NCBI GenBank assembly: GCA_049890115.1
Contig: JBMHCC010000007.1
Coordinates: forward strand, 5,951 to 69,950
Direction of reading: 5' to 3'
DNA length: 64,000 nt
Source: UBA685 sp049890115
Lineage (GTDB): Bacteria > Pseudomonadota > Alphaproteobacteria > Puniceispirillales > Puniceispirillaceae
The translations under genes and the position numbers were made by a program. Each line of letters starts with the position of its first letter. Position 1 is the first letter of the stretch. The notes under the pieces are model-generated. The model did no database searches. It was not told where the DNA came from and saw nothing but the letters and a program-made list of their open reading frames with translations. Of the stretch, positions 17,940 to 28,574 are shown in pieces.

Positions 17940-19583
17940 ATGACAATGCCAACATCATCTTTTGCCCAAAATCATCAGCTAAAAGCAGGGCGTGAAGCGC
18001 GATTTATCTATATTTATCTGCCGAACCTGCCGCTTGCCAGATTATATAAGCATCATCAGCTTGATAGCGAGGCGCCATTAGCGCTTTATCAGGCTGTGAA
18101 AGGAGCTGACAGGCTGGTTTATTGTAATCAGGCAGCCATGTCTTTTGGTCTTGCTGCTGATATGAACCTATCTGATGCTAGGGCCTTGGTGCCATTATGC
18201 CGTTTTTTACCAGCAGAGCCTGAAAAAGATAGAGAATGGCTCTTATTATTAGGTCAGTTTTGCTGGCGTTATAGCCCTGTTGTGGGTGTTGATCCTGATG
18301 ATTTAGGGTTATGGATTGATGCCACTGGTGCTACGCATTTATGGGGCGGCACATCACAAATGCTTGATGATATTACAAGCTGCTTTGCTGAACATAATTT
18401 GCAAGCTCATAGTGTGATGGCATCTTATTATGGTGCGGCAAAAGCTTTGGCGATTGCCACTATGCCAATAACAGCTCTCATTATTCCAGCAGATAAAACA
18501 GCACATTATGACGCGGTATTGCCATTGCCTGTTACAGCCTTGCGTCTTGCGCCTGATATTTGTGATGCGCTGGCCCAGATAGGGATGCTTTTTATCAAAG
18601 ATATTATGGATATAAAGCGTGATATGCTGGCAATGCGGTTTGGTGAACAGATTATTTTACGCCGTGATCAAATATTAGGCATTGTCCCAGAACGCCCTGT
18701 ACCATTGCCGCTTTTGCAACCTGTTCTGATTCAACAACATTATCATGATCCTGTCTGTGGTCTGGCATCACTAGAGACAATGGTTGATGGTTTGCTTTGC
18801 GGGTTGGCTGATTTGCTCTCAGATATGAAGCTTGCTTGCCGCTCTGTTGAAATTGGCTGGCAGACAGTTGATAAGCAGATAAGCCATTCTGCTAACTTGC
18901 AGATTTGCCACCATCTCTCACGCCCTAGCCGTGATATTGCACAATTTAGACGCCTATTTGCTGAGGCTGCGACACAGATTGATGCTGGTTTTGGCATTGA
19001 ATATGGCTGGGTCAAAGCAGCGGCTCTAAGCCCGTCTTTGGCAACAGCATTATCATTTGATGATAATGGTAAGATTATCGAAGATGATGGTGATGCAATC
19101 AGCCAGCTAGTTGATCATCTAGTAGCACGTCTTGGGGCTGATAAGGTAAAGACATTACAGGCAGTTGAAAATTGGATTCCAGAAGAATCCGAATGCTATG
19201 TGCCAGCACAATCAGCCTATCAAGATGATAGAGATATAGGCTTATTTGATCATGCCATAGCAAACAGCCAGTCAACATCACCACGTCCTATGCGCCTGCT
19301 TCATCCGCCAGAGCCAATATCAGCGATTGCACTTTTGCCAGATCATCCGCCAAGCCAGATAAGATGGCATGGCAAAAGCTGGCGTATCAGGCGTGCAACA
19401 GGACCAGAACGCATTGGTCCGCGTTGGTGGCAAGCTGGTCAGGCTATGCCAGCACATACCATGGAAAGCCGTGATTATTATCGCCTTGAAACACAATCTG
19501 GTCAGCGTTTGTGGGTTTATCGTCAGGGATTGCCAGAACGTGGTGAGGCTGTCAGCTGGTTTTTGCATGGTTTTTTTGCATAA
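17940..19583 (+). CDS. imuB: ImuB, catalytically inactive Y-family polymerase
   Basis: 547 aa Y-family homologue acting as the clamp-binding hub of the SOS mutasome. The N-terminal segment IYIYLPNLPLARLYKHH stands where active Y-polymerases carry their first metal-binding Asp, and no DxD-like acid is visible there, as in known ImuB. The palm/fingers and helix-hairpin-helix region follow. The C-terminal tail GPRWWQAGQAMPAHTMESRDYYRLET is characteristic. It sits 24 bases after imuA and 13 bases before dnaE2. Confidence 0.9.
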   Translation: MTMPTSSFAQNHQLKAGREARFIYIYLPNLPLARLYKHHQLDSEAPLALYQAVKGADRLVYCNQAAMSFGLAADMNLSDARALVPLCRFLPAEPEKDREWLLLLGQFCWRYSPVVGVDPDDLGLWIDATGATHLWGGTSQMLDDITSCFAEHNLQAHSVMASYYGAAKALAIATMPITALIIPADKTAHYDAVLPLPVTALRLAPDICDALAQIGMLFIKDIMDIKRDMLAMRFGEQIILRRDQILGIVPERPVPLPLLQPVLIQQHYHDPVCGLASLETMVDGLLCGLADLLSDMKLACRSVEIGWQTVDKQISHSANLQICHHLSRPSRDIAQFRRLFAEAATQIDAGFGIEYGWVKAAALSPSLATALSFDDNGKIIEDDGDAISQLVDHLVARLGADKVKTLQAVENWIPEESECYVPAQSAYQDDRDIGLFDHAIANSQSTSPRPMRLLHPPEPISAIALLPDHPPSQIRWHGKSWRIRRATGPERIGPRWWQAGQAMPAHTMESRDYYRLETQSGQRLWVYRQGLPERGEAVSWFLHGFFA

Positions 19584-19596
19584 GATGGCGTGATTA

Positions 19597-22500
19597 ATGA
19601 AACAGGTTCTTTTAGGCGCAATTAGCAATTTTAGTTTCTTGCATGGCGCCTCGCATCCTCAGGAAATGGTTAGCACAGCAGCTGATATGGGCTGGCAGGC
19701 TATTGGCATGGCTGATTATGGGTCAATGGCTGGTATGGTGCGGGCTCACATGGCTGCCAAAGATGCCGCTATCAAATTGCTGGTCGGTGCTAGTTTGCAT
19801 TTAACAGATGGTGTTGATGTGATTTTATATGCACGCAACCGCACAGGTTATGCATCTATCTGCCAGCTCTTAAGCCAGCTTAATATGAGTTATGAGCGTA
19901 AAGCAGGAGAAGGTGCCAGCTTTGCTGTCGCTGCTAAAATCGCTGATTTGGCGCGCCTTTGTGATAATGTTGTGGTGATTATTCAACCGCCGCCACAGGC
20001 TGATGAAACTATCTTGCCTCTTTATCAAAAAATAGCAGCGATTATCTCAGGCCCGCTATTTGCTGGTGGTTATTTATTGCGTGATGGTTGCGATGAAGCA
20101 CGATTGGCGATTATGTCATGGCTAGCTAGTGCAGCAGCTCTGCCTTTTGTGGCTTTATCAGCTGCCTTATATCATCAATCGCAAAGACGGCCCTTGGCAG
20201 ATGTTTTATGCTGTATCAGACACAAAACAACCTTGGCACAAGCTGGTCATCTATTATCACGCAATGCTGAACAGGTCATACGCACACCACAGGAAATGCG
20301 CCGCCTATGGGCAGCTTATGAAGGCGCATTAGATCAAACAGAAATCATCGCTGATTTATGTGATTTTTCACTGGCTGAATTATCTTATGAATATCCTGAA
20401 GAGATTTTATCAAAAGGGCGTTCAGCGATTGATGAACTTGATTATCAGACATGGCGCGGTGCTGAGGAACGCTATCCTGATGGTGTGCCAGAACAGGTTC
20501 AGGGCTATTTGCGCAAAGAATTAATGTTGGTGCGTAAATTATCCTATGCGCCTTTTTTTCTGACTGTTTTTGATATTGTGCGTTATGCCAGAAGCCGCAA
20601 TATCCTATGTCAGGGGCGAGGATCAGCGGCGAATTCTGCGATTTGTTATTGCCTTGGCATCACCTCAGTTGACCCAGACAGATCAGAGCCATTATTTGAA
20701 CGATTTGTCAGCGAGGCTAGGGCTGAACCACCTGATATTGACGTTGATTTTGAACATGAACGCCGTGAAGAGATTATCCAATATATTTATTTTAAATATG
20801 GTCGTCATCGCGCTGGTTTGGCAGCAGCTATTATCACCTATCGTGGCCGCAGTGCTTTGCGTGAAATTGCCAAAGTCTTTGGTCTGAGCCGTGATGCACA
20901 AGCTGCTTTATCATCTGAGGTATGGGGGCGTGAGCGTACTGAATTTGATGATAAAATATTACAAGCAGCTGGTCTTGACCCTGATGATCCTAACTTGCAG
21001 CTTATCTTAAAATTAGCACGTCAGATGCGCGGTTTTCCACGTCATTTATCACAGCATGTTGGCGGTTTTGTTATTGCACGAGACAGGCTAGATGCATTGT
21101 GTCCTATCAGGCCAGCAGCCATGCCAGAGCGCTCTATTATTGAATGGGATAAAGATGATTTAGAGGCACTTGGGCTATTAAAAGTGGATGTGCTGGCACT
21201 TGGTATGTTGTCTTGTATCAGGCGTGCTTTTGATTTGATGACACAGCATTATCAGCGACCTTTGACCTTGGCATCTGTCCCACCAGAAGATGTGGCTAGT
21301 TATGATATGCTATGCCGGGGTGAATCTGTTGGTGTATTTCAGGTGGAATCACGTGCCCAGATGGCAATGTTGCCACGCCTTCAGCCACGTTGTTTTCATG
21401 ATTTGGTTGTCCAGGTGGCAATCGTCAGGCCAGGGCCTATTCAAGGGGATATGGTGCATCCTTATTTGCGTCGGCGTGCTGGTCTTGAAAAGGTGGTCTA
21501 TCCCTCACAGGAATTACGCTCTGTTCTAGAACGCACTCTGGGTGTGCCGTTATTTCAGGAACAGGCTATGAAAATAGCGATTGTCGGTGCTGGTTTTACA
21601 GGTGCTGAGGCTGATCAATTACGCCGTGCTATGGCGACATTTAAAAAAAATGGTCAGATAGAAAAATTCTATGACCGCATGATAAAAGGCATGGTAGCAC
21701 GCGGCTATGATGAAGATTTTGCCACACGCTGTTTTAAACAGATTGAAGGGTTTGGCACTTATGGATTTCCAGAATCTCACGCTGCCAGCTTTGCCTTGCT
21801 TGTCTATATTTCAGCATGGTTAAAATGCCATTATCCAGATGTGTTTATCTGTGCTTTGCTAAATGCCCAGCCAATGGGCTTTTATGCGCCAGCTCAGCTA
21901 GTAGCAGAAGCACGGCGCAGTGTTGTGCCGATACGCCAAATTGATATTAATCATTCTGATTGGGATAACAGCCTTGAGCCAGCTGAAGAATGTGATTATC
22001 ACGCCTTGCGCCTTGGTCTGCGACAGGTAAAAGGCCTTGGTAAAGGCGAAGGAGAGCGCCTTGCTGCTTGCCGCCATCAGGGCTATGCTTCGCTTGAAGA
22101 TGTGGTGCGCAGAGCTGATATCTCACATGGGGCACTTGAAGCACTTGCCAAAGCAGATGCTTTTACAAGTTTAGGCCTAACTGCCAGAGATGCGTTCTGG
22201 CAATTGCGTAAATTAGAGCGTGAAGCCTTTCATAAATTGCCATTATTTGATGCTGTTAAACAAGCAGCTAATAGCCTGTCAGGTGAACAAGATAATCTGA
22301 TCATGCCAGATGCTAATATAGGCGAAAAGCTGGTAATGGATTATGGGGCAACTGGCTTATCATTGCGTGCGCATCCTGTGGCTTTGCTAGCACCTTATTT
22401 TGGTCAAGATGGCTGGCAGGGATGTGCTGTGGCAGCAGCAGCACTTCAAGGCAAGCGTCTTTCATTAATTGGGCTAGTGACCACACGCCAACGACCAGGC

Positions 22501-22761
22501 ACTGCTAAGGGAACTGTGTTTGTCACAATGGAAGATGGTGATTTCAGCCTGAATGTGATTATCTGGCCAAAATTGGTTGAAACCTATCGGCAAGCTGTTT
22601 TGAAATCTCGTCTGCTTGGTGTTGTGGGGCGCATTCAGCGTGAAGGGCGTATTTTGCATTTTATTGCTGAAAGGCTGGAGGTTTGTGATGATTATTTACG
22701 TCATTTACGCACTGCCTCAGGTGCTGTGCTAAAACCATATAAGGGACGTAATTTTCATTGA
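19597..22761 (+). CDS. dnaE2: Error-prone DNA polymerase III alpha subunit 2
   Basis: C-family polymerase (ImuC) doing mutagenic lesion bypass after SOS induction. 1054 aa, a usual DnaE2 size. N-terminal PHP domain (FSFLHGASHPQEMV, then MADYGSMAGMVRAH), polymerase core with GRGSAANSAICYCLGIT, catalytic PPDIDVDFEHERR, HVGGFVIA and QEQAMKIAIVGAGFTGAEAD. The OB-fold C-terminus carries VTTRQRPGTAKGTVFVTMEDG. It lacks the long C-terminal tail of replicative DnaE. Last gene of the imu cassette. Confidence 0.95.
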   Translation: MKQVLLGAISNFSFLHGASHPQEMVSTAADMGWQAIGMADYGSMAGMVRAHMAAKDAAIKLLVGASLHLTDGVDVILYARNRTGYASICQLLSQLNMSYERKAGEGASFAVAAKIADLARLCDNVVVIIQPPPQADETILPLYQKIAAIISGPLFAGGYLLRDGCDEARLAIMSWLASAAALPFVALSAALYHQSQRRPLADVLCCIRHKTTLAQAGHLLSRNAEQVIRTPQEMRRLWAAYEGALDQTEIIADLCDFSLAELSYEYPEEILSKGRSAIDELDYQTWRGAEERYPDGVPEQVQGYLRKELMLVRKLSYAPFFLTVFDIVRYARSRNILCQGRGSAANSAICYCLGITSVDPDRSEPLFERFVSEARAEPPDIDVDFEHERREEIIQYIYFKYGRHRAGLAAAIITYRGRSALREIAKVFGLSRDAQAALSSEVWGRERTEFDDKILQAAGLDPDDPNLQLILKLARQMRGFPRHLSQHVGGFVIARDRLDALCPIRPAAMPERSIIEWDKDDLEALGLLKVDVLALGMLSCIRRAFDLMTQHYQRPLTLASVPPEDVASYDMLCRGESVGVFQVESRAQMAMLPRLQPRCFHDLVVQVAIVRPGPIQGDMVHPYLRRRAGLEKVVYPSQELRSVLERTLGVPLFQEQAMKIAIVGAGFTGAEADQLRRAMATFKKNGQIEKFYDRMIKGMVARGYDEDFATRCFKQIEGFGTYGFPESHAASFALLVYISAWLKCHYPDVFICALLNAQPMGFYAPAQLVAEARRSVVPIRQIDINHSDWDNSLEPAEECDYHALRLGLRQVKGLGKGEGERLAACRHQGYASLEDVVRRADISHGALEALAKADAFTSLGLTARDAFWQLRKLEREAFHKLPLFDAVKQAANSLSGEQDNLIMPDANIGEKLVMDYGATGLSLRAHPVALLAPYFGQDGWQGCAVAAAALQGKRLSLIGLVTTRQRPGTAKGTVFVTMEDGDFSLNVIIWPKLVETYRQAVLKSRLLGVVGRIQREGRILHFIAERLEVCDDYLRHLRTASGAVLKPYKGRNFH

Positions 22762-22823
22762 CAGCTTAGCGTAATATGATGTGATTAAGCGTCGAAAATG
22801 AGAGCCAGCATCAGGAGGATGTT

Positions 22824-23252
22824 ATGGAAGTTATCGAGGCCACAAAGGATTGTCATTATACCGGCCATTGTCATTGCGGAGCCGTTCAATTTGCGTTCAC
22901 AGGCCCTGTGCGTCCGATTGTGATTTGCCATTGTGATGATTGTTTGCGTATCTCTGGCTATAGCTGGGCAGCAACAGCGGTTCCGCGCTCTCAATTTCAG
23001 TTTATTACAGGTGAAGATGCTGTTAGCTGGTATCGGTCTTCTGAGACGGCAGCACGCGGTTTCTGCCAAACATGTCATGCCCATCTGTTTTTTCATCTTG
23101 ATGGCAGAGATGCGATTTCTGTTGCGCCAGGTATGATGGATAATTGGGACGGTATTTATTGCTCAGGTCATATTTACCGCGATAATATGCCGACATGTTG
23201 TGCTGCGCTAGATGGGTTGTCAGATCTCGATAATTGGTCACCAGCTGATTAA
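22824..23252 (+). CDS. GFA family protein (glutathione-dependent formaldehyde-activating enzyme-like)
   Basis: 142 aa zinc-binding protein of the Gfa fold. Cys ligands: GHCHCG (Cys16, Cys18), CHCDDC (Cys35, 37, 40) and FCQTC further on, the CENP-V/Gfa pattern. Perfect AGGAGG at 22813-22818, five bases before ATG. Family members rarely have tested activity; formaldehyde relevance is tempting because sarcosine and dimethylglycine oxidation can release it, but that is inference. The gene lies 62 bases downstream of dnaE2. Confidence 0.8.
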   Translation: MEVIEATKDCHYTGHCHCGAVQFAFTGPVRPIVICHCDDCLRISGYSWAATAVPRSQFQFITGEDAVSWYRSSETAARGFCQTCHAHLFFHLDGRDAISVAPGMMDNWDGIYCSGHIYRDNMPTCCAALDGLSDLDNWSPAD

Positions 23253-23269
23253 CAGGCCTTTTAAAAGCC

Positions 23270-24481
23270 TCAGCTTTGGGCAGAGGCAGAGATTGGCAGG
23301 GCAATACAAGGCTTTCCAGATAAAAATAATGCAGCACAGGCAGCACGTGCCTCATCTTCTTTTAAATCACCAAACCGTACCCGCCATAATGGCATCTCAC
23401 CTTGCATCACAACTGATAATTCAGCTGGTTGCAATCCGATAACATCTTCGGCATTGCGCCGTGCATCAAGTGCTGCTTTATGCGCATTAACGCGGCGGGA
23501 AAAGCTGCCAACTTGTATCGCCCAGCTATCAGCTGTCACAGGCCTTACTATCTCTGTTTCATAGAAATTGGTAAGTTGTAAATCAGGCTGTTTTGTTGCC
23601 GGGCGTTGCGGCATATTTGGGCGCGGTGGTGGTGCTTGCGGCGCAGCGGCGATTTGGCGTACCGCAAATGGTTGAACACGCCTGAATTGTGTTGATAATA
23701 TTTTCATCATATGCGCATTGCGGCTATTACCTGTACGTCCGCCAAACACCACCCCTATTAGCCTGACGCCATTGCGTTCTGTTGCGGCAACCAGATTAAA
23801 GCCAGAGGCACTTGTAAAGCCTGTCTTAATGCCATCAGTGCCGTCAAATTGGCTTAGCAATCTGTTATGATTGCGATATTTGCGACCTTGATAGGAAAAG
23901 CTGGTGCGTGAAAAATAATGATAATATTGCGGAAAATCACGCCTTATGGCAACGCCGAGGCGTGCCATATCACGCGCTGTTGAATGTTGCTTGCGATTAG
24001 GCAGGCCAGAAGCATTTTTAAAAGTGGTATTAAGCATGCCAAGGGCGCGTGCTTTGCGTGTCATACGTTTGGCAAATTCACGCTCTGTGCCAGATAGTTT
24101 TTCAGACACAACAGTTGCCACATCATTCGCTGATTTCGTGACCAGAGCCAAAATAGCATTTTTAACTGATATGGTGGAACCTGGTGTTAAATATAATTTT
24201 GATGGTGACCTGCTGGCAGCTACCGAAGAGACTGGCAAGCGGCTATCCATTGTTAATCTGCCACTTTCAAGCTCTTCAAATAGCAGATAGAGGGTCATGA
24301 TTTTGGTCAAAGATGCCGGATATAATTTTTTATCAGCATTGCGTGAAAATAGCACCCGCCCTGTTTTTTCCTCTATGACAATGGCAGCATAGCGGCTAGA
24401 GGCAGAGGCAGGATGTGGCACCACGGCTATGGCCGTAATCATCACAAATAAGCATAAAACCGCGATATAGCTGCGTACCAT
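23270..24481 (-). CDS. D-alanyl-D-alanine carboxypeptidase with C-terminal SPOR domain
   Basis: Low-molecular-weight penicillin-binding protein that trims peptidoglycan pentapeptides in the periplasm. From ATG 24481 it has a signal peptide (MVRSYIAVLCLFVMITAIA...SASA), then the peptidase S11 domain: SLTK at 57-60, SAN in KSANDVA, KTG in GIKTGFTSASG. A proline-rich linker (APQAPPPRPNMP) leads to a SPOR domain (WAIQVGSFSRRVNAHKA...WRVRFGD) that would target septal glycan. In-frame starts at 24511 and 24559 exist; 24481 has an AGGTG site and the cleanest signal peptide. DacA/DacC/DacF type. Confidence 0.88.
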   Translation of the reverse strand: MVRSYIAVLCLFVMITAIAVVPHPASASSRYAAIVIEEKTGRVLFSRNADKKLYPASLTKIMTLYLLFEELESGRLTMDSRLPVSSVAASRSPSKLYLTPGSTISVKNAILALVTKSANDVATVVSEKLSGTEREFAKRMTRKARALGMLNTTFKNASGLPNRKQHSTARDMARLGVAIRRDFPQYYHYFSRTSFSYQGRKYRNHNRLLSQFDGTDGIKTGFTSASGFNLVAATERNGVRLIGVVFGGRTGNSRNAHMMKILSTQFRRVQPFAVRQIAAAPQAPPPRPNMPQRPATKQPDLQLTNFYETEIVRPVTADSWAIQVGSFSRRVNAHKAALDARRNAEDVIGLQPAELSVVMQGEMPLWRVRFGDLKEDEARAACAALFLSGKPCIALPISASAQS

Positions 24482-24748
24482 AAAGGTCACCTGTCCAAAA
24501 TCAAACGTCATAATGACAACACAAATCCCCTTTATATAGGGTCTTGCTGGACTGATCATACAAAATCTGGTGGTTATGTCTATCCTCTGTTTTGCTCTTT
24601 GATGATAAAATAGAGTGAAAAAAGGGTCTCAAGGGGCGAGTTGTGCCAGCGATGACCCACTTTGTAAAAAAACCAGTCATGCCTCTTTTAATTTTAGAAA
24701 AAAACCCGATATCATAAAGACAGAAATGGTGTTGAAGTTCAAAATATT

Positions 24749-25072
24749 ATGACAACAAGAAAAACAAATGATCACAGCAATGATGGGGATGTCGTCCTTG
24801 ACGAAAGGGTTAAGACGAAAAAACCATCCATGTATCGTGTTCTTATGCTTAATGATGATTACACACCAATGGAATTTGTGGTGATGGTTTTGCAACGGTT
24901 TTTTGGGCATAATCATGAATCGGCACGCCGTATCATGTTACATGTCCATGAAAGAGGCGTTGGTGTTTGCGGTGTATTTACCTATGAAGTCGCCGAAACC
25001 AAAGCAGCTCAGGTGATGAATTTTGCTAGACAAAATGAGCATCCCTTGCAGCTGCAACTGGAAAAAGAGTGA
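24749..25072 (+). CDS. clpS: ATP-dependent Clp protease adaptor ClpS
   Basis: 107 aa adaptor that delivers N-degron substrates to ClpAP. Core: YRVLMLNDDYTPMEFVVMVLQRFF, HVHERGVGVCGVFTYEVAETKA. The first 25 residues are a flexible, charged tail as in other ClpS. The clpA start lies 9 bases downstream, so clpSA is an operon. The nearby aat gene (Leu/Phe transfer) at 34.4-35.0 kb completes an N-degron branch. The 190-base gap upstream holds no element I can name. Confidence 0.95.
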   Translation: MTTRKTNDHSNDGDVVLDERVKTKKPSMYRVLMLNDDYTPMEFVVMVLQRFFGHNHESARRIMLHVHERGVGVCGVFTYEVAETKAAQVMNFARQNEHPLQLQLEKE

Positions 25073-25081
25073 GGTGGCAAC

Positions 25082-27367
25082 ATGTTGTCGAAAGAATTAG
25101 AACAAACCATAACAAGAGCGATGGGGCTGGCAGCTGAACATGCCCATGAATTTGCCACACTTGAACATTTGTTGATGGCAATGACAGATGACCCTGATGT
25201 GCTTGAAGTGCTGAGCGCCTGTCACGTTGATGTGTCAAAATTGAAATTGTTGCTAGAGGCGCATATTGAAGATGAGCTAGAGGCGATTATCAGCTCTGAG
25301 CTTGAATATGAAGTGCAACCAACAGCAGGGTTCCAGCGTGTTGTGCAACGTGCCATTATTCATACCCAATCATCAAATCGTGGTGTCGCGACAGGTGCCA
25401 ATGTATTGGTCGCCATGTTCTCTGAACGTGATAGCCATGCTGTATGGTTTTTAAAGTCACTTGATATGAGCCGGCTTGATGCTGTTAGCTTTATCAGCCA
25501 TGGCAAGGGCGATGCACCGCAAGGCACGCAGACAGAAACAGATGAAACTGGTGAGGCTGCTGCTAAATCATCGCAAAGCGCTTTGTCACAATATGCGGTT
25601 GATTTAAACGAAAAAGCATCATTGAACAAAATTGATCCCCTTATTGGCCGTGATGCCGAAGTTGACAGAACCATTCAGATCCTATGCCGCCGGTCAAAAA
25701 ATAACCCGCTATATGTTGGTGATCCTGGCGTTGGTAAAACAGCGATTGCAGAAGGCCTTGCTTTGCGAATTCACGAAGGCAGTGTTCCTGATGTGTTGAA
25801 ACAGGCTGTTATTTATGCACTTGATATGGGGCAACTTTTGGCTGGCACACGCTATCGTGGTGATTTTGAAGAGCGGCTGAAAGCGGTAATGAAAGAAGTT
25901 GCTGATAATGATAATGCAATTTTATTCATTGATGAAATTCATACCATCATTGGCGCTGGTGCAACATCTGGCGGAGCGATGGATGCCTCAAACCTGTTAA
26001 AGCCAGCTTTGCAAGAAGGCAGTTTGCGTTGTATCGGCTCTACCACCTACAAAGAATATCGTAGCTATTTTGAAAAAGATCGCGCCCTTGTCAGACGCTT
26101 TCAGAAAATTGATATCCATGAGCCAACCGTTCCAGATGCTATTAAAATCCTAAATGGTCTGAAGCCACGTTATGAAAGTCATCATGGTGTGCGCTTTTCA
26201 TCTGCTGCGATTAAGACAGCTGTTGAATTATCATCACGCTATATTAATGACCGCAAATTGCCAGATAAGGCGATTGATGTCATTGATGAAGCAGCAGCGG
26301 CACAAAATCTGGTTGCGCCATCACGCCGCAAACAGATCATCGGCCAGAAAGAAATTGAGACAACCATTGCAACAATGGCTCGGATCCCATCAAAACATGT
26401 CAGCCGTGATGATAAGCAGGCCTTAGCCACTTTGGAAACTGATTTAAAGCGCATGGTATTTGGTCAGGATAAAGCACTAACAGCTCTGGCTTCAGCGATT
26501 AAATTATCGCGTGCTGGGTTGCGTGAACCTGAAAAACCGATTGGTAATTATCTGTTTTCTGGCCCAACTGGCGTTGGTAAAACAGAAGCAGCCCGCCAGC
26601 TATCTGAGATCTTAGGCGTTAAGCTGGTTCGCTTTGATATGTCTGAATATATGGAACGCCATACTGTTTCACGTCTGATTGGTGCGCCTCCTGGTTATGT
26701 TGGCTTTGATCAGGGCGGCTTATTAACAGATGCGATTGATCAAAACCCGCATGCTGTTTTATTGCTTGATGAGATTGAAAAAGCGCATCCTGATCTGTTT
26801 AACATCCTGCTGCAGGTCATGGATCATGGTAAATTAACAGATAGTAATGGTAAGGCTGTTGATTTCCGCAATGTCATTTTGATTATGACAACCAATGCTG
26901 GGGCAGCTGAAATGTCTAAAAAAGCAATTGGTTTTGGTCGCGGCAACCGTGTTGACGCTGATGAAGAAGCTATTGAACGCGGCTTTTCACCAGAATTCCG
27001 CAATCGCCTTGATGCTGTGATACCATTTGCGCCATTGCCACAAGACGTGGTGAGGCTAGTGGTTGATAAGTTCATTATGCAGCTTGAAATGCAGCTTGCT
27101 GATAGAGCCGTTGAAATTGAGCTAACAGCTGAAGCGCGCGATTGGCTGGCTGAGCGTGGTTATGATGCAGCTAATGGGGCGCGTCCTCTGGCACGTGTTG
27201 TCCAAGAGCACATCAAAAAGCCATTGGCAGAAATGATGCTATTTGGTGAGCTGGCAGATGGTGGTTTGGCTCGCATCACATGTGAAGGTGATGGGCTGGC
27301 TGTGATAGCAGAGGGCAAGCCACCTAAAGCAGGTGTGGGGTCAAAAAAATCTGAAAAGATAAAGTAG
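25082..27367 (+). CDS. clpA: ATP-dependent Clp protease ATPase subunit ClpA
   Basis: 761 aa AAA+ unfoldase of the ClpAP protease. The N-domain (about 1-145) has the Clp repeats, then AAA-1 with Walker A GDPGVGKT and Walker B LFIDEIHT, AAA-2 with GPTGVGKT and LLLDEIEKAHPDLFN, and a C-terminal D2-small domain. There is no long ClpB-type coiled coil, and the length and clpS linkage fit ClpA. It ends immediately before the convergent acyltransferase gene, with adjacent stop codons. Confidence 0.96.
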   Translation: MLSKELEQTITRAMGLAAEHAHEFATLEHLLMAMTDDPDVLEVLSACHVDVSKLKLLLEAHIEDELEAIISSELEYEVQPTAGFQRVVQRAIIHTQSSNRGVATGANVLVAMFSERDSHAVWFLKSLDMSRLDAVSFISHGKGDAPQGTQTETDETGEAAAKSSQSALSQYAVDLNEKASLNKIDPLIGRDAEVDRTIQILCRRSKNNPLYVGDPGVGKTAIAEGLALRIHEGSVPDVLKQAVIYALDMGQLLAGTRYRGDFEERLKAVMKEVADNDNAILFIDEIHTIIGAGATSGGAMDASNLLKPALQEGSLRCIGSTTYKEYRSYFEKDRALVRRFQKIDIHEPTVPDAIKILNGLKPRYESHHGVRFSSAAIKTAVELSSRYINDRKLPDKAIDVIDEAAAAQNLVAPSRRKQIIGQKEIETTIATMARIPSKHVSRDDKQALATLETDLKRMVFGQDKALTALASAIKLSRAGLREPEKPIGNYLFSGPTGVGKTEAARQLSEILGVKLVRFDMSEYMERHTVSRLIGAPPGYVGFDQGGLLTDAIDQNPHAVLLLDEIEKAHPDLFNILLQVMDHGKLTDSNGKAVDFRNVILIMTTNAGAAEMSKKAIGFGRGNRVDADEEAIERGFSPEFRNRLDAVIPFAPLPQDVVRLVVDKFIMQLEMQLADRAVEIELTAEARDWLAERGYDAANGARPLARVVQEHIKKPLAEMMLFGELADGGLARITCEGDGLAVIAEGKPPKAGVGSKKSEKIK

Positions 27368-28495
27368 CTAGCTGGCACGAAAGGGGCTAAAGGTAGCAAT
27401 TTCTTTAGCCTCTGCCAGAACAGCTTCATTTTCCATACGCAGAAAACGCGCAACCGCATCAGAAAAGCCATCATGGCTGATATAATGGGCTGAACTAGTC
27501 ATGCTTGGCAGATAGCCACGCTGAACCTTGTGAATGCCTTGTGCGCCTGCCTCAACACGCGATAAACCATTGGTGATGGCAAAATCAATCGCCTGATAAT
27601 AACAGGTTTCGAAATGTAAGTTCGGAATATCTGTGATTGCACCCCAGTTACGGCCAAACAGGCAATCATCACTCATCAGATTCAAAGCACCAGCAATATA
27701 GTCTCCATCATATTCAGCCAGCACCAGCAAGATAGATTGTGCCATTGTCTGCCCAATTAATTCGAAAAAACCGCGGGTTAAATAAGCGCCGCCCCATTTT
27801 TTATCGATCGTCGCAAGATAGAATTGATAGAATTTATCCCAATGTGAGGGCGTGATATCATCGCCAGTTAATTGGTGAAACCGCACCCCATATTCATCAA
27901 GTGAGCGGCGTTCTTTACGAATATTTTTACGTTTTCGTGATGCGAAAGCTGCCAGAAAATCATCAAAAGAGCTGTAATTGTCATTGTGCCAGTGAAATTG
28001 CACGCCTGAGCGCAACTGCCAGCCAGCTTGTTCAAATGCTGTTCTATCATCAGCTGAAATAAAATTCACATGTGCTGATGACAGGCCAAGCTTATCTGTC
28101 ATCTCAGATAAGGCATGTATCAAAGCTGCTTTGGCGCTTTGATCGCCCTTGGTCAGAAGACGCGGGCCTGGCACAGGGGTAAAAGGAACAGCGCCTAGCA
28201 TTTTGGGATAATAACGCCCGCCAGCACGCTCAAAGCCATGTGCCCAGCTATGATCAAACACATATTCACCATAAGAATGTGTTTTGACATAATTTGGCAT
28301 GGCACCGATTAGGCGGCCTTCTGTATCACATAAGAGCAGGTGATAGACTTCCCAGCCAGTGTCACTGCCAACAGAATCGCTTTGTTCCAAGGCTGCCAAA
28401 AACTGGTGTTTCAGAAACGGGTTAGCATCAGGACAAAGCGCGTTCCATTCCTCTGCAGGCACATCATCTATTGTGCGGCATGGTTCAACCAGCAT
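27368..28495 (-). CDS. FemAB/GNAT-like protein (DUF482 family)
   Basis: 375 aa cytosolic protein of the DUF482 / FemAB-like family with a GNAT-type acyltransferase fold; biochemistry is poorly known. Conserved parts: NPFLKHQFLAALEQSDSVG, DHSWAHGFER...YYPKML, VPFTPVPGPRLL, FASRKRKNIRKERR, and VEAGAQGIHKVQRGYLP. No signal peptide. Its stop abuts the clpA stop (TAGCTAG), with no terminator between them. Confidence 0.75.
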   Translation of the reverse strand: MLVEPCRTIDDVPAEEWNALCPDANPFLKHQFLAALEQSDSVGSDTGWEVYHLLLCDTEGRLIGAMPNYVKTHSYGEYVFDHSWAHGFERAGGRYYPKMLGAVPFTPVPGPRLLTKGDQSAKAALIHALSEMTDKLGLSSAHVNFISADDRTAFEQAGWQLRSGVQFHWHNDNYSSFDDFLAAFASRKRKNIRKERRSLDEYGVRFHQLTGDDITPSHWDKFYQFYLATIDKKWGGAYLTRGFFELIGQTMAQSILLVLAEYDGDYIAGALNLMSDDCLFGRNWGAITDIPNLHFETCYYQAIDFAITNGLSRVEAGAQGIHKVQRGYLPSMTSSAHYISHDGFSDAVARFLRMENEAVLAEAKEIATFSPFRAS

Positions 28496-28574
28496 GTCCG
28501 ACCCTATTATAAAACAGACTATTTACATGGAAAGAGATGGTCTGAACGAGCAATAATTCAAGTCACTAAAATAT